DNA from: Acidilobaceae archaeon
GTDB lineage: Archaea > Thermoproteota > Thermoprotei_A > Sulfolobales > Acidilobaceae
NCBI GenBank assembly: GCA_026985385.1
Contig: JALSQM010000062.1
Span: 1 to 41,091 of the forward strand
DNA length: 41,091 nt
Reading direction: 5' to 3'
Below the pieces are notes generated by a model. It did no database searches, was not told where the DNA came from, and saw nothing but the letters and a program-made list of their open reading frames with translations. The position numbers and the translations under genes are program-made. Positions 8,605-17,126 of this stretch are shown piece after piece (position 1 is the stretch's first letter; every line of letters begins with the position of its first letter).

Positions 8605-9099
8605 GTGTCAGCCGGGGCTGGATGGGGGTGGGTGTCAGGGGCGGGGCACACCGCCTTGGGTGAGCGCCTGGTTGAGGGTACCATCATAGTTATTGACCTC
8701 GACAGGTTCGAGGAGGAGGTTAGGAGGAGGGGCTGGAGCGAGTGGAGGCCCAACGAGGCCACGGGCCTCCTAAGCAGCCTCGTCGAGTGGCTGGCCCGCA
8801 AGTGGATGGGTGTTGTGGTGTATGGGCTCGACTGGGATAGGGGCACTGAGGAGGCCGTCATAGAGATACCCCTAGTCGAGCCCTGGGAGGTTGAGGGGGA
8901 CCTCAGGAGGATCCTGGAGGCCCTGAGGAGGGAGGCCGGCGTCACGGCGACGGCCGTGGCGCTCAGGGGCCCCGTGCTGGCTAGGCCTGCTAGGAGTAGG
9001 AGGGAGGCCTACCAGGGGACACCCGCGAGGAGGGAGGCCTGGAGGATCCTGAGGGAGGCTAAGAGGAGGGGTGGGGGGCGCCTCATAGTTGTGGGCTAG
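8605..9099 (+). CDS. Hypothetical protein with a faint GGDEF/cyclase-like pattern
   Basis: I do not recognise this protein with confidence. From about residue 25 it reads VIDLDRFEEEV, and it ends with an ILREAKRRGGGRLIVVG stretch. These resemble the first strand (DxDxFK) and the last helix-strand (AL..AK..GRN.V) of GGDEF/GTP cyclohydrolase III-type nucleotidyl cyclase folds, but no GGDEF loop is visible. The listed start is GTG. The first ~20 residues are glycine-rich and less convincing, and TTG 8656 behind GGGGCGGGG is an alternative. The stop shares CTAG with the stop of the convergent S26e gene. The fold assignment is inference. Confidence 0.6.
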   Translation: MSAGAGWGWVSGAGHTALGERLVEGTIIVIDLDRFEEEVRRRGWSEWRPNEATGLLSSLVEWLARKWMGVVVYGLDWDRGTEEAVIEIPLVEPWEVEGDLRRILEALRREAGVTATAVALRGPVLARPARSRREAYQGTPARREAWRILREAKRRGGGRLIVVG

Positions 9100-9386
9100 A
9101 GCTCTATGGCGGGCTTCGGCTTCCTCTCCTCCCTGCTCCTGATCTTGATTATACCGTAGTGTATGGCGCAGTTGATGCAGTAGCACTTCGTGACCGGGTA
9201 CCTCATTATTATGGCCCCCTTCTTCTCGAGCTCCCTAGCCAGCTGCGGGTCAACGGGGCTATACATCCTCGTGACACATATGGCCTTATCCTCCGGGACT
9301 AGCTTGCCGCAGTTGTCGCATTGGATGAGGCGAGTCCTACCCTTGGCGCCCTTGTGCCTACCCCTATTCTGCCTCTTCTTCGGCAT
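9096..9386 (-). CDS. rps26e: 30S ribosomal protein S26e
   Basis: S26e is a small-subunit protein near the mRNA exit and platform region; in Archaea it occurs in Thermoproteota and relatives and is absent from most Euryarchaeota. The 96-residue product begins MPKKRQNRGRHKG. It has the zinc-ribbon pair CDNCGK (~23-28) and CYCINCAIHYGI (~68-79), with CVTRMYSPVD between them, as expected for the family. The start is ATG. A TATA-like ATTTATACC on the minus strand at about 9427-9435 lies in the short divergent region shared with the next plus-strand gene. Confidence 0.97.
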   Translation of the reverse strand: MPKKRQNRGRHKGAKGRTRLIQCDNCGKLVPEDKAICVTRMYSPVDPQLARELEKKGAIIMRYPVTKCYCINCAIHYGIIKIRSREERKPKPAIEL

Positions 9387-9424
9387 ACCCTATTCACACC
9401 CTCTAAGACTAGCTGGGCCCGTGA

Positions 9425-9437
9425 GGGTATAAATCCT
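9425..9437. promoter_or_regulatory. Single TATA element between divergent genes
   Basis: GGTATAAATCC is the only clear A/T-rich box in the 111-base region between S26e (minus strand) and the next plus-strand gene. Read on the plus strand it gives TATAAAT, on the minus strand TTTATACC. Distances allow it to serve S26e with a very short leader, or the plus-strand gene with a leader of about 40 bases, or both. Confidence 0.45.
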
Positions 9438-9497
9438 TGGGAGGAGGCGGGCCCGCGGAGTACGTGGCTGAGGGCCGCTAGTGGAGGTGCACGCTAA

Positions 9498-10097
9498 ATG
9501 CCCGGGGAGGAGGGCGAGGCGAGGGTCTGCGCCAGGCTCGAGGAGGGGGACATCAAGGCCCTCGAGGAGCTCGCCGAGAGGCTGGGCGTCAGCGTTGAGG
9601 AGCTCGCATCCATAATACTAGACGTAGTAGCGGACTACCGGGGCCTCATAGCTGAGTGGGCTGATAAGCTGAGGGTTAAGAAGCACAACAAGCCGGTTAG
9701 CATATTCGAGGAGCTAGTCTACTACGGAGTCGAGGCCTGGAGGGGCCTAGTGGAGCCAGTGCTCAGGAGGCTCCACGCGAGCGGGCGCTTCGAGCTCGAG
9801 ATGATAGAATTCGACCCCGACACCCCAGCGATAGAGATGGAGTTCTACGCCCTAGAGGGGAGCGATCTAATGGCTGACAGGCTCAGGATATACTGGACCC
9901 CGCAGGGTGTGACAATGGAGGTCTACTACTACCTCGAGGAGGGGATCGAGCCCCCAATAGCCCCTAAGAGGGAGGTCGAGTGGGACTACCTACCGGACGA
10001 GCACGCCATAGTACTGACGTTCACGGCCCCAAGCATAGACAAGCTACCCCCGGTACACGCGGTAGACAGGAGGGCCGAGGCAATCCTCTACAAGTAA
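9498..10097 (+). CDS. Hypothetical protein, acidic, with helical N-terminus
   Basis: A 199-residue, strongly acidic soluble protein that I do not recognise. Residues ~12-45 (EGDIKALEELAERLGVSVEE) look like two helices with a turn, as in DNA-binding helix-turn-helix or ribbon-helix-helix tails, but the match is generic. The remainder alternates beta-like stretches (FELEMIEFDP, VTMEVYYYLEE). The ATG start is supported by the absence of any nearby alternative. It ends convergently with the pilin-like gene, leaving 107 bases that contain a GGGCCC-CAGG-GGGCCC hairpin at 10139-10154. Confidence 0.65.
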   Translation: MPGEEGEARVCARLEEGDIKALEELAERLGVSVEELASIILDVVADYRGLIAEWADKLRVKKHNKPVSIFEELVYYGVEAWRGLVEPVLRRLHASGRFELEMIEFDPDTPAIEMEFYALEGSDLMADRLRIYWTPQGVTMEVYYYLEEGIEPPIAPKREVEWDYLPDEHAIVLTFTAPSIDKLPPVHAVDRRAEAILYK

Positions 10098-10204
10098 ACC
10101 CGCGGGGCCCACGTCGGCCACACTAGGGCTCCACACACGGGCCCCAGGGGGCCCTTCGGTGTTGCCACCCGTCCCCATTCCCTTCGAGTGGAAGCGGCTA
10201 TGGC

Positions 10205-11008
10205 TCAGCTGGTGCTCAGGGGTAAGTTGGCGAGCAGCGCTATATAATACTTGCCCGTGAAGGGGAATAGCATGGCCAGCGAGAGGCTCTGGGGTGTCTG
10301 GGGTAGCTCTACGTATATGAATAGGGTAGCCGTGCCCCCGGTTGGCAGCTCCACCCTCCATAGGGGTATGTAGGCCAGGTTCACGCCCAGGTTACTCGCG
10401 AGCTTCGAGAGGCTTAGGCCTGAGAGGCCAGCCTCCACCTTGGAGGCGTCAACGTCCTCGTAGGGCAGGGTTATGTTGAGCTTCGTGGTGTAGGGGTAGG
10501 AGTATATCTCGTCGCAGGTCGGGAGCCAGGGGTTTCCGGGTACAACGTAGGAGTTCCTGCCGACAACGTCCACCACCCCGTCACCGTTGACGTCCTTAGC
10601 GTAGAAGAGGAGAACCCTCAGCCTCGGGGGGGTGTAGGAGTAGTCGTAGGGCACATACCTAACCTCGGGCTCCAGGATAACCGGCAGGTTCAACCCCCGC
10701 CGGGCGGGTAGCACCGTCAGGTAGACAATCCTAGGCCCCCCAGCCCTATTCGTGAGTGTAACCATGTAACAGGCTGTCTCCACGGGCGTGGAGGTGTTGA
10801 TGTAGGATGCGTCAACGTGGACTGAGATGCTGGTGGCGTAGTCGCCGTATATGCTGGTCAGCGCCTCGGCCTCGTAGGCCCTACTCGCATGCCCCGTGAA
10901 GTAGGCGTAGAGGGCCAGGCCTAGGGCGAGCACGGCGGAGGTGAGTATAGCAACCGTTATAGCCGACGCCTGAGCCCTCCTGAGGCGCCGGCCTCTCGGG
11001 GAGCCCAC
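10205..11008 (-). CDS. Type IV pilin-like secreted/surface protein
   Basis: The N-terminus MGSPRGRRLRRAQASAITVAI is a short basic segment followed by a long hydrophobic stretch to about residue 40. That is the class III (type IV prepilin/archaellin) signal layout, with probable cleavage near the RRA/QASA junction by a PibD-type peptidase. The remaining ~225 residues are threonine-, tyrosine- and valine-rich with NxS/T sequons (YINTST, KLNITLP), typical of archaeal surface proteins. The 267-residue length exceeds a small pilin, suggesting a pilus-associated adhesin. The divergent surface-protein gene at 11714, behind the Fur-type regulator, has the same kind of signal, so the two may belong to one surface structure. 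That link is inferred. Confidence 0.7.
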   Translation of the reverse strand: MGSPRGRRLRRAQASAITVAILTSAVLALGLALYAYFTGHASRAYEAEALTSIYGDYATSISVHVDASYINTSTPVETACYMVTLTNRAGGPRIVYLTVLPARRGLNLPVILEPEVRYVPYDYSYTPPRLRVLLFYAKDVNGDGVVDVVGRNSYVVPGNPWLPTCDEIYSYPYTTKLNITLPYEDVDASKVEAGLSGLSLSKLASNLGVNLAYIPLWRVELPTGGTATLFIYVELPQTPQSLSLAMLFPFTGKYYIALLANLPLSTS

Positions 11009-11047
11009 GGCGGAGCACCACCCCTAATGTTGCCCCTGTATTTAGCC

Positions 11048-11106
11048 GCGTATAACATATATTAATATAAGCGTTTGCGGCCCTCTTCTACCTGGAAGCG
11101 AGGTGG
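11048..11106 (+). promoter_or_regulatory. Promoter and ribosome site of the Fur-type regulator
   Basis: An AT-rich block (CATATATTAATATAAGC, about 11056-11072) stands out in a GC-rich setting 43 or more bases before the TTG start, and GAGGTGGA at 11100-11107 is a clear ribosome site. The same AT block may also serve the divergent pilin-like gene, whose start is 50 bases to the left. Confidence 0.55.
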
Positions 11107-11114
11107 AGTAAGAA

Positions 11115-11576
11115 TTGGAGTCTAAATACGAAAACCCGGGCTTGGAGAATGGCTGGAGCCTGAGGGCGGCCGAAAAGCTTAGGGAGTCGGGGTACAAGCT
11201 GACGCCCCAGAGGCTTAAGATACTCGAGATACTAGAGCGTGACTATAAGAGGCACCCCTCCTTCAAGGAGCTACTGGAGGCTGTCAAGGCTGAGATGCCC
11301 ACGGTGAGCGCCTCCACGCTCTACTCGTTCCTCCTGACACTAGAGAAGCTCGGCTTGATAAGGCTCTTCTCCTGGGAGGGGGAGACTAGGGTTGAGGTAG
11401 ACACCAAGCCCCACATTAACGTGCTTAAGGTCCACTCCAACGAGATAGTAGACGTCTACGACCCCGAGCTCGCGGGGGTAATAGAGGAGAGGCTCAGGGC
11501 CCACGGCATCAAGGGCAGGCTCGCCCTGATAAATGTAGTAGTCTACGAGTCCAACGGCGAGGGAGGGGCCAGCTAG
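11115..11576 (+). CDS. Fur-family transcriptional regulator
   Basis: Fur-family proteins are metal- or peroxide-sensing dimeric repressors. The winged-helix part is clear: LRESGYKLTPQRLKILEIL (about residues 23-41), HPSFKELLEAV and TVSASTLYSFLLTLEKLGLI, matching the family's TPQR and YR.L..L...GL positions. The metal-binding part is degenerate. Where typical members have HHH..C..C, this protein has KPHINVLKVHSNEIVD with no cysteine pair, so only two histidines remain. Either it binds metal differently, as reported for some regulators of this fold, or it senses something else. The start is TTG behind GAGGTGGA. The surface-protein gene lies immediately downstream and is a candidate target. Confidence 0.85.
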   Translation: MESKYENPGLENGWSLRAAEKLRESGYKLTPQRLKILEILERDYKRHPSFKELLEAVKAEMPTVSASTLYSFLLTLEKLGLIRLFSWEGETRVEVDTKPHINVLKVHSNEIVDVYDPELAGVIEERLRAHGIKGRLALINVVVYESNGEGGAS

Positions 11577-11713
11577 CCGAGCCTTATTATCCCGAGGCGG
11601 GAGAGTGCAAACTGTGGGGAAGCGCCACGCCTAAAGTAGGGAGGCGCAGCACACAACACAGGCGGGGTCAAGCCGAGGTAATAGGTGGCCTCATAGTACT
11701 CACACTCATATTC

Positions 11714-14065
11714 ATGTTCGCGGTACCCATACTCCTAACCTCCTACTACAACGCGGAGAAGAGCATCGCGACGCAGAGGATAGCATCACAGGAGAGGCTC
11801 TCAAGCTACAACGAGAGGCTCAGCATAGGCCCCGTCAACCCCTACAACCCACTCTACCAGCGGGCCGGCTGGGTGCCGGGTGTCTGGATAAATAATACCG
11901 GCACCGTACCCGTTACCCTGGCGAAGCTCTACCTGATCAACATAGCCAACAACACGATATACGCCGTCTTGAACCTCACCGACGCGAGGCCGGGCACCAC
12001 TCCCCTCATCTCAGACATGCTGCTAGACGTTAACCCAGTTACACTACTCCCCGAGAAGCAGCTCCCACCCCCCGGAACCCCGATAACACTCCAGCCAGGC
12101 GACACACTACTCGTGGCGTTCAACTCCACACTCATAGCGCCGATAGCCGGCTCGCTCGTGGTGAGGGTCGAATCCGCAAACGGGATCATGCACCCCGTAG
12201 CCGGGGGCGGGGCGGGCCAGACCCTCCTAAGCCCTCCACAGGGCGCCGGCGGCGCCGGGCAGGCCGGGGCGTCTTGGAGGGGCATCTACGCCCCCCAGAG
12301 CGGCTTCAAGCTCATCGGCTATGACGAGCTGGTTAAGGAGGGGAGCATAGAGGCTTGGAGGCCGCCTATACACGTGTACACAGCCGAGTATAGCTGGTGG
12401 TATGGCCTCTCACCCTCTTCCATAGACTTCTTAGAGTCATTCATATACGATGACACGGAGTATCCCGGCCTCTACTACCTCTACGTGGTCGTCAACGATG
12501 AGGGTAAGTACCTAGTTCTGGAATATAATGGTGGGAGGAACATTATCCCCCTAGAGAGCGGCTATCAAATAGTTGTTAGGGGCTTCGTGGGCACATACGA
12601 CACCGGCCCCGAGGATCAGCCGGCTACCTACATTAACGGCTACGCCTTCGAGGTGGAGGTCCTAGACTCCTATGGAAACACGATTATCGATGTCGGCCCC
12701 TACTCTAAGGTAGTGTTGCCAACATCCACCAGCGTCTCCGAGACGGACTTCGACGAGAACGGGGTGAAGGAGCTTACAGTCTACAGCTACCTCAACGGCC
12801 CAGCCTTCGCCGGTAGCAGTATTGATGTAGACGCAGACAACGACGGCAGCGACTTGACCGATGCCTTGGTGTGGACCTACATGGTGGCCAGAGACATTAG
12901 TGGGGTGGACTTCATCAGTATCACGGCTAAGATAAACTACTACTGGACAGACACGTTCTATGGCAGCTGCCCCACCTGGAACTTCCGCCACCTAAAGATA
13001 TTCTCCCTAGCCGTGTGGAGGTACAACCCCTCCACGGGTAGCTGGGTGCTCTACCAGAGGAAGGACTTCACGTACACGAACAACAAGCCGCTCCAGTTCC
13101 AGGTGACGGCCTTCTTCCCCGTGGATAGGAATGGAACCTATCGTGTAGGTGTGATCTTCTATGACAACTACCGCGACTGGGAGGGCTACGGCTACGAGTG
13201 CTATAAGGACTTCACGTACAGCCTTGAGTACCTGCTGGTGGAGTACGGCGTCGTTAACCCCTACTTCAAGGAGAGCCCTCCAGTATACATAGTGGCTATA
13301 CCCGACTCGAGCATCATAAGCGGCATCGGCGAGGAGGAGTACGCGGCCCTCCACAACGTGAGCATCGATGACGCCAAGGTGGATGCTATGAATGAGATAC
13401 TCAACCTCCTCAAGGGCGAGCTGGGCTATGCTGGCGTCACTGGGTACACTGTCATAACGTCGGCCGACGAGTTGTATAAGCTCCTCTTCGTTAACCCGCC
13501 CAAGTACGCTATCATCTACTGGCTCCAGGGTAATGTCTCGATAGACTCGGTTCTAGGAGCCTACGGCGTCGATACCAGCACGCTGAGGGACTACATTTAC
13601 ACCTACCACTGGGTCTGGGTCTGGCCCTACGGCAACCTCTCAGGCATAGGCATAGACACCCTGGAGGGCGGTTACGCCCTGCTCTCGAGCGGCCCCTACA
13701 TGCTCAACATAACCCCCGCGGGCCTAGCGGCTAGGTCGGAGGCGTACGCCTTCTACCTCTACCCGCAGGTCAACTTTACTCAAGCAGTGGAGGTGGGCAG
13801 GGGAGTGAACTGGAGCACGGTGGTCGTGTGGAACGCCACATTCTACGCTGACAACGCCAGCAGCCCCACCCTCTTCGGAACCGCCGCCCTCTGGGTGTAC
13901 AACCCGGCGTCACTCGAGTTCGGCGGGGGCATGGTGATATACAACCCGGTACACGTCGACTGGAACCACAGCGGGGACGGCGCCGTTCCCGAGACTGTGG
14001 TCCAGCAGATAGTCTACTCGTCACTGAGGGCCTGGAGCATACTCAGGTTCGGCTCCACCAGCTAG
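11714..14065 (+). CDS. Large pilin-like/adhesin surface protein (true start upstream, unresolved)
   Basis: The first ATG (11714) gives 783 residues but begins in the middle of a hydrophobic segment. The same frame is open upstream and encodes RRGQAEVIGG then LIVLTLIF (11660-11713), a class III signal of the archaeal pilin type, yet no ATG, GTG or TTG occurs in that frame back into the Fur gene. A GTG at 11614 in the next frame runs into TAA at 11632, so a single-base shift would join GKRHA to this signal. The body is rich in Y, T, N and W with many NxS/T sequons, plus a possible calcium-type stretch DVDADNDGSD near residue 375. It is probably an extracellular adhesin or pilus tip; no named family was recognised. 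Confidence 0.7.
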   Translation: MFAVPILLTSYYNAEKSIATQRIASQERLSSYNERLSIGPVNPYNPLYQRAGWVPGVWINNTGTVPVTLAKLYLINIANNTIYAVLNLTDARPGTTPLISDMLLDVNPVTLLPEKQLPPPGTPITLQPGDTLLVAFNSTLIAPIAGSLVVRVESANGIMHPVAGGGAGQTLLSPPQGAGGAGQAGASWRGIYAPQSGFKLIGYDELVKEGSIEAWRPPIHVYTAEYSWWYGLSPSSIDFLESFIYDDTEYPGLYYLYVVVNDEGKYLVLEYNGGRNIIPLESGYQIVVRGFVGTYDTGPEDQPATYINGYAFEVEVLDSYGNTIIDVGPYSKVVLPTSTSVSETDFDENGVKELTVYSYLNGPAFAGSSIDVDADNDGSDLTDALVWTYMVARDISGVDFISITAKINYYWTDTFYGSCPTWNFRHLKIFSLAVWRYNPSTGSWVLYQRKDFTYTNNKPLQFQVTAFFPVDRNGTYRVGVIFYDNYRDWEGYGYECYKDFTYSLEYLLVEYGVVNPYFKESPPVYIVAIPDSSIISGIGEEEYAALHNVSIDDAKVDAMNEILNLLKGELGYAGVTGYTVITSADELYKLLFVNPPKYAIIYWLQGNVSIDSVLGAYGVDTSTLRDYIYTYHWVWVWPYGNLSGIGIDTLEGGYALLSSGPYMLNITPAGLAARSEAYAFYLYPQVNFTQAVEVGRGVNWSTVVVWNATFYADNASSPTLFGTAALWVYNPASLEFGGGMVIYNPVHVDWNHSGDGAVPETVVQQIVYSSLRAWSILRFGSTS

Positions 14066-14133
14066 AATAAGCACTAAGCGGAGCCGTCGCGCCCCCACTA
14101 TTCTATTACACCCCCCGCAGCCCTCCTGCGGCG

Positions 14134-15810
14134 GTGCACAGCGCATTGCATAGGCTCCATTGCAGGGGAGACATACTGGGCGTGATAAGCCGAATCGACG
14201 GTAGGGGCTACAAGGCCTACCGAGACCTCCTAGGGGCCTGCGGGGAGGCCGGCGGGCTGCTAGTCAGGGTCGCCAGGGTTCAGGGGGACCCCTTCGCTCC
14301 CCCCAGCGTCGTCGCCGTGGAGGCCCCCACCGACAGGGTTCCCCGCGAGGCCTTGAAGTGGCCCGTGCCCCTGGCTGACTGGCTCCATAGGAGGCTCTAT
14401 TCAGCGCTCAGGAGGCGCTCTAGGAGGGTTGGGGAGGGGCATAGCGGGCTCCTAGCAGTCCCCAGGCCCGGCCCCGTGATCCTTAGGAGGAGCAGCGTCG
14501 AGGTCCGCGGTGGGAGGATCACATTCAGGGTCTGGGCCGGGCTACCCAGTAGGGGCCGGAGGATCCTGGGCGGCGAGGCGCGCCGCATGCTCCTCGAGGC
14601 GATCCCAGCCGCCGTCTCGGAGGTGCTCGGGGAGGCCTCCCGGGGCCCCCGGGGGCTCTGGGAGCACATCCACGCATGGAGGCTGCAGGAGACTCTGAGG
14701 GCCCAGCTCAGGCCTCGGGGGCTCGTGGCGTTTGTGGGGGACGGCTCCATACTGCCTAGGCGCTGTGGGGGCTGCGAGGACCCCCTGCCGGGTGCTGTGC
14801 CCTTCGAGTCTCCCCCGAGCCTCAGGGTGGAGCTCGAGGGGCCGGGTGGCGAGTCCGTCACGGGCATGGGTGTTAGGCGTGGCGTAACTGTGATTGCCGG
14901 GAGCGCCTTCCACGGGAAGACCACGCTCCTCGAGGCGATAGCGGCCGGGGTCTGGGACCACGTCCCAGGCGATGGGAGGGAGAGGGTTGTAACCGTTAGA
15001 AACGCCATGTACGTCCAGGCGGAGGATGGGAGGTTCATAAGCTGCGTCGACGTCTCACCCATGATACACGACCTACCCGGAGGAGAGGACACGAGGTGCT
15101 TCTCAACGGAGAACGCGAGCGGGGCGACAAGCACCGCCGCTGCTATACAGGAGGCCGTCGAGGCCGGGGCGGAGCTCGTGCTACTAGACGAGGACACGGC
15201 CGCCAGCAACATACTCTACAGCGACGAGCGCGCCCGGGGGCTGACGAGGTGGCACACCGTGACCCCGCTGGCGAGCCTGGCTAGGAGCATGGCTGAGAGG
15301 GGGGTCTCCCTGGTTATAGTGTCGAGTGGGAGCCTCCCCCTACTAGCCGTGGCTGACACCGTCATAGTTATGGAGGCCTACAAGCCCAGGGATGCCACTA
15401 GCCATGCAAGGGAGCTAGCGGCCAGGTACGGCGTCGAGGTCCCCCAGGCGGGGTATAGGCCCCCGAGGCCCAGGCTCGTGGGGTCGACGCCCCGCCTGGT
15501 GAAGCCCAAGATAAGGGCTTGGAGGCTCGAGGACAAGGCCCTACCCGCCAGCGTCGACCTGAGGAGGGACCTCCACCTAGTGGAGGAGGGGCAGCTTAAC
15601 ACGGTGCTCCTAATCGTTAGAGACCACCTACCCAGGGCCCGGGGGAGGATCCTCTCCGAGTGGCTCAGGGAGATAGAGGGGATCATAGCCGAGGGGGGCC
15701 CCCAGGCCCTAGCCTCGGGGGAGCCGGGGCCCTCCCTGAGCGAGGTTAGAGGCCTCGACGTGGCGTTCGCCGTCAACAGGCTCCCCGGGCTCTCGGCGAG
15801 GCAGCCCTAG
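14134..15810 (+). CDS. ABC-class predicted ATPase (PF09818 type)
   Basis: This matches the 'predicted ATPase of the ABC class' family, soluble proteins of unknown role without transporter partners. Visible in order are IDGRGYKAYRDLLG (about residues 22-35), the Walker A GSAFHGKTT (256-264) followed by GVWDHVPGDGRERVVT, AEDGRFISCVDVSPMI, TENASGATSTAAAIQEA (signature-like region), LVLLDEDTAASN (Walker B with the family's LxDED), and VADTVIVMEAYKPRDAT. Length (558 aa) is normal for the family. The start is GTG. It follows the surface-protein gene by 68 bases, which include a CCGCAG..CTGCGG hairpin, and precedes an MFS gene by 50 bases. The cellular role is unknown. Confidence 0.88.
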   Translation: MHSALHRLHCRGDILGVISRIDGRGYKAYRDLLGACGEAGGLLVRVARVQGDPFAPPSVVAVEAPTDRVPREALKWPVPLADWLHRRLYSALRRRSRRVGEGHSGLLAVPRPGPVILRRSSVEVRGGRITFRVWAGLPSRGRRILGGEARRMLLEAIPAAVSEVLGEASRGPRGLWEHIHAWRLQETLRAQLRPRGLVAFVGDGSILPRRCGGCEDPLPGAVPFESPPSLRVELEGPGGESVTGMGVRRGVTVIAGSAFHGKTTLLEAIAAGVWDHVPGDGRERVVTVRNAMYVQAEDGRFISCVDVSPMIHDLPGGEDTRCFSTENASGATSTAAAIQEAVEAGAELVLLDEDTAASNILYSDERARGLTRWHTVTPLASLARSMAERGVSLVIVSSGSLPLLAVADTVIVMEAYKPRDATSHARELAARYGVEVPQAGYRPPRPRLVGSTPRLVKPKIRAWRLEDKALPASVDLRRDLHLVEEGQLNTVLLIVRDHLPRARGRILSEWLREIEGIIAEGGPQALASGEPGPSLSEVRGLDVAFAVNRLPGLSARQP

Positions 15811-15860
15811 GCCACCATATTAAGCCTACCGATAGTTACCCCCGGCGTAGGCGTGGGGGC

Positions 15861-17126
15861 TTGGAGGGGGGCAGTAATAGGAACGTGGCTGCGCTACTAG
15901 TCTTCAACGCCCTCCGAGGAGCCGCTGTAGGGGGGTTCATGGCCCTCCTACCCATGTACATGGCCAGCATAGGCTATAGCATGTCAATGATCGGGGGCGC
16001 CGCGGCTGCCGCCAGCCTGGCGATAAGCCTGCTACTACCCGGGGCGGGCTACCTCATAGACAGCCTGGGCAGCAGGGAAGTGACGGCGCTCTCCGGGGCG
16101 CTGATAGGCCTGGCCCCCCTGATACCCGCGCTCACCGGGCGCCTCTCACTACTAGCGGTCTCCTACGCCCTCTTCCTAGCCGCCTTCCTCGTCGGCCAGC
16201 CCTCCCGCATGGCCTTCCTGGCTAGGAGCGTTAGCAGGGCCAGGTTCGGCTACTACGTGGGCGTGACCTCCACCGCCTTCAGCGCCTCAGCCCTTGCGGG
16301 GCCCGCCATGTCGGGTATAGCAGCCGAGAGGATAGGGTACCAGTACTCATTCATAGCCCTGGCAGCCCTCGCAACAGCGGGCCTCGGAGCCTTCGTTGCC
16401 CTATCCGTGAAGCCCCCCGGGGAGAGGGTGGAGAGGAGGGTGGGGGGCCTACTCGAGGCGTACAAGAGGGCCCTGAGGCCCAGCCCGAGCCTGGCCGCGG
16501 TCCTGGGCTTCGTCGCCCTCGACAGGTTCTCCTGGAGCCTCTGGGCACCAACGCTCACGGCCTACCTGTACAAGAAGGGCTTCACACCCGGCGTCGTCGG
16601 GGGCCTAGCGAGCCTGATGAGGGCCACCAACATGGCCCTCCTAACCCCCGCTGGGAGGGCCGTCGACAGGCACGGGGCCTGGGTCTGGATAGCGGCGAGC
16701 GAGGCCCTCGGGGCGCTGGGGGCGCTCCTCGTAGGCCTCAGCGGGGGCCTACCCGGCGTAGCCACTGGGATGGCGCTGATAGGGTCTAGTATAGCGTTCT
16801 GGATACCCTCCTACAACGCCGTGATCGAGAGGATCACCCCCAGGGAGAGGCTGGGGGAGGCATACTCCGTCGCCAACAGCGTCAGGGGCCTCAGCGGGGC
16901 CCCGGGCCCCTACGTGGGGGGGCTACTATACGACCGCGTAGCGGAGGCCGCCCCATTCGAGGCCTCGGCAGCCATGCTCGTTACCGCGTCACTCGTGGCC
17001 GCCACCATCGTTAGGAGAGCCGAGGCCCGGGGATCCCAGGAGCTTGGAGAGGAGCCCAGCCGCTCTAGGGGCGCCGAGGCAGAGGCCCCGGGGAGGGTTG
17101 GGGCGCCTCTCGAGGGCGGCTCTTGA
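15861..17126 (+). CDS. Major facilitator superfamily (MFS) transporter
   Basis: MFS proteins are secondary transporters with twelve helices. This 421-residue product shows hydrophobic segments throughout residues 8-385, the motif-A-like loop GYLIDSLGSRE between helices 2 and 3, and its second-half counterpart TPAGRAVDRHG. The substrate cannot be read from sequence; the general look is of the drug/sugar-type exporters. The start is TTG within a GGAGGGG context. The last 45 residues (from about VTASLVAATIV) lie on DNA that also encodes, on the opposite strand, the C-terminal 45 residues of the glycosyltransferase. That 138-base tail-to-tail overlap is unusually long for this window. Confidence 0.88.
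   Translation: MEGGSNRNVAALLVFNALRGAAVGGFMALLPMYMASIGYSMSMIGGAAAAASLAISLLLPGAGYLIDSLGSREVTALSGALIGLAPLIPALTGRLSLLAVSYALFLAAFLVGQPSRMAFLARSVSRARFGYYVGVTSTAFSASALAGPAMSGIAAERIGYQYSFIALAALATAGLGAFVALSVKPPGERVERRVGGLLEAYKRALRPSPSLAAVLGFVALDRFSWSLWAPTLTAYLYKKGFTPGVVGGLASLMRATNMALLTPAGRAVDRHGAWVWIAASEALGALGALLVGLSGGLPGVATGMALIGSSIAFWIPSYNAVIERITPRERLGEAYSVANSVRGLSGAPGPYVGGLLYDRVAEAAPFEASAAMLVTASLVAATIVRRAEARGSQELGEEPSRSRGAEAEAPGRVGAPLEGGS

Noticed and set aside
10139-10154. GGGCCC hairpin as an intrinsic terminator between convergent genes
   Set aside because: No T-run follows on either strand, and archaeal termination depends on oligo-T; it may be chance in GC-rich DNA.
14397-15212. 271-codon open frame on the minus strand opposite the ABC-class ATPase
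   Set aside because: It is serine- and proline-rich shadow sequence produced by GC-rich coding DNA; the plus-strand frame has clear Walker motifs.
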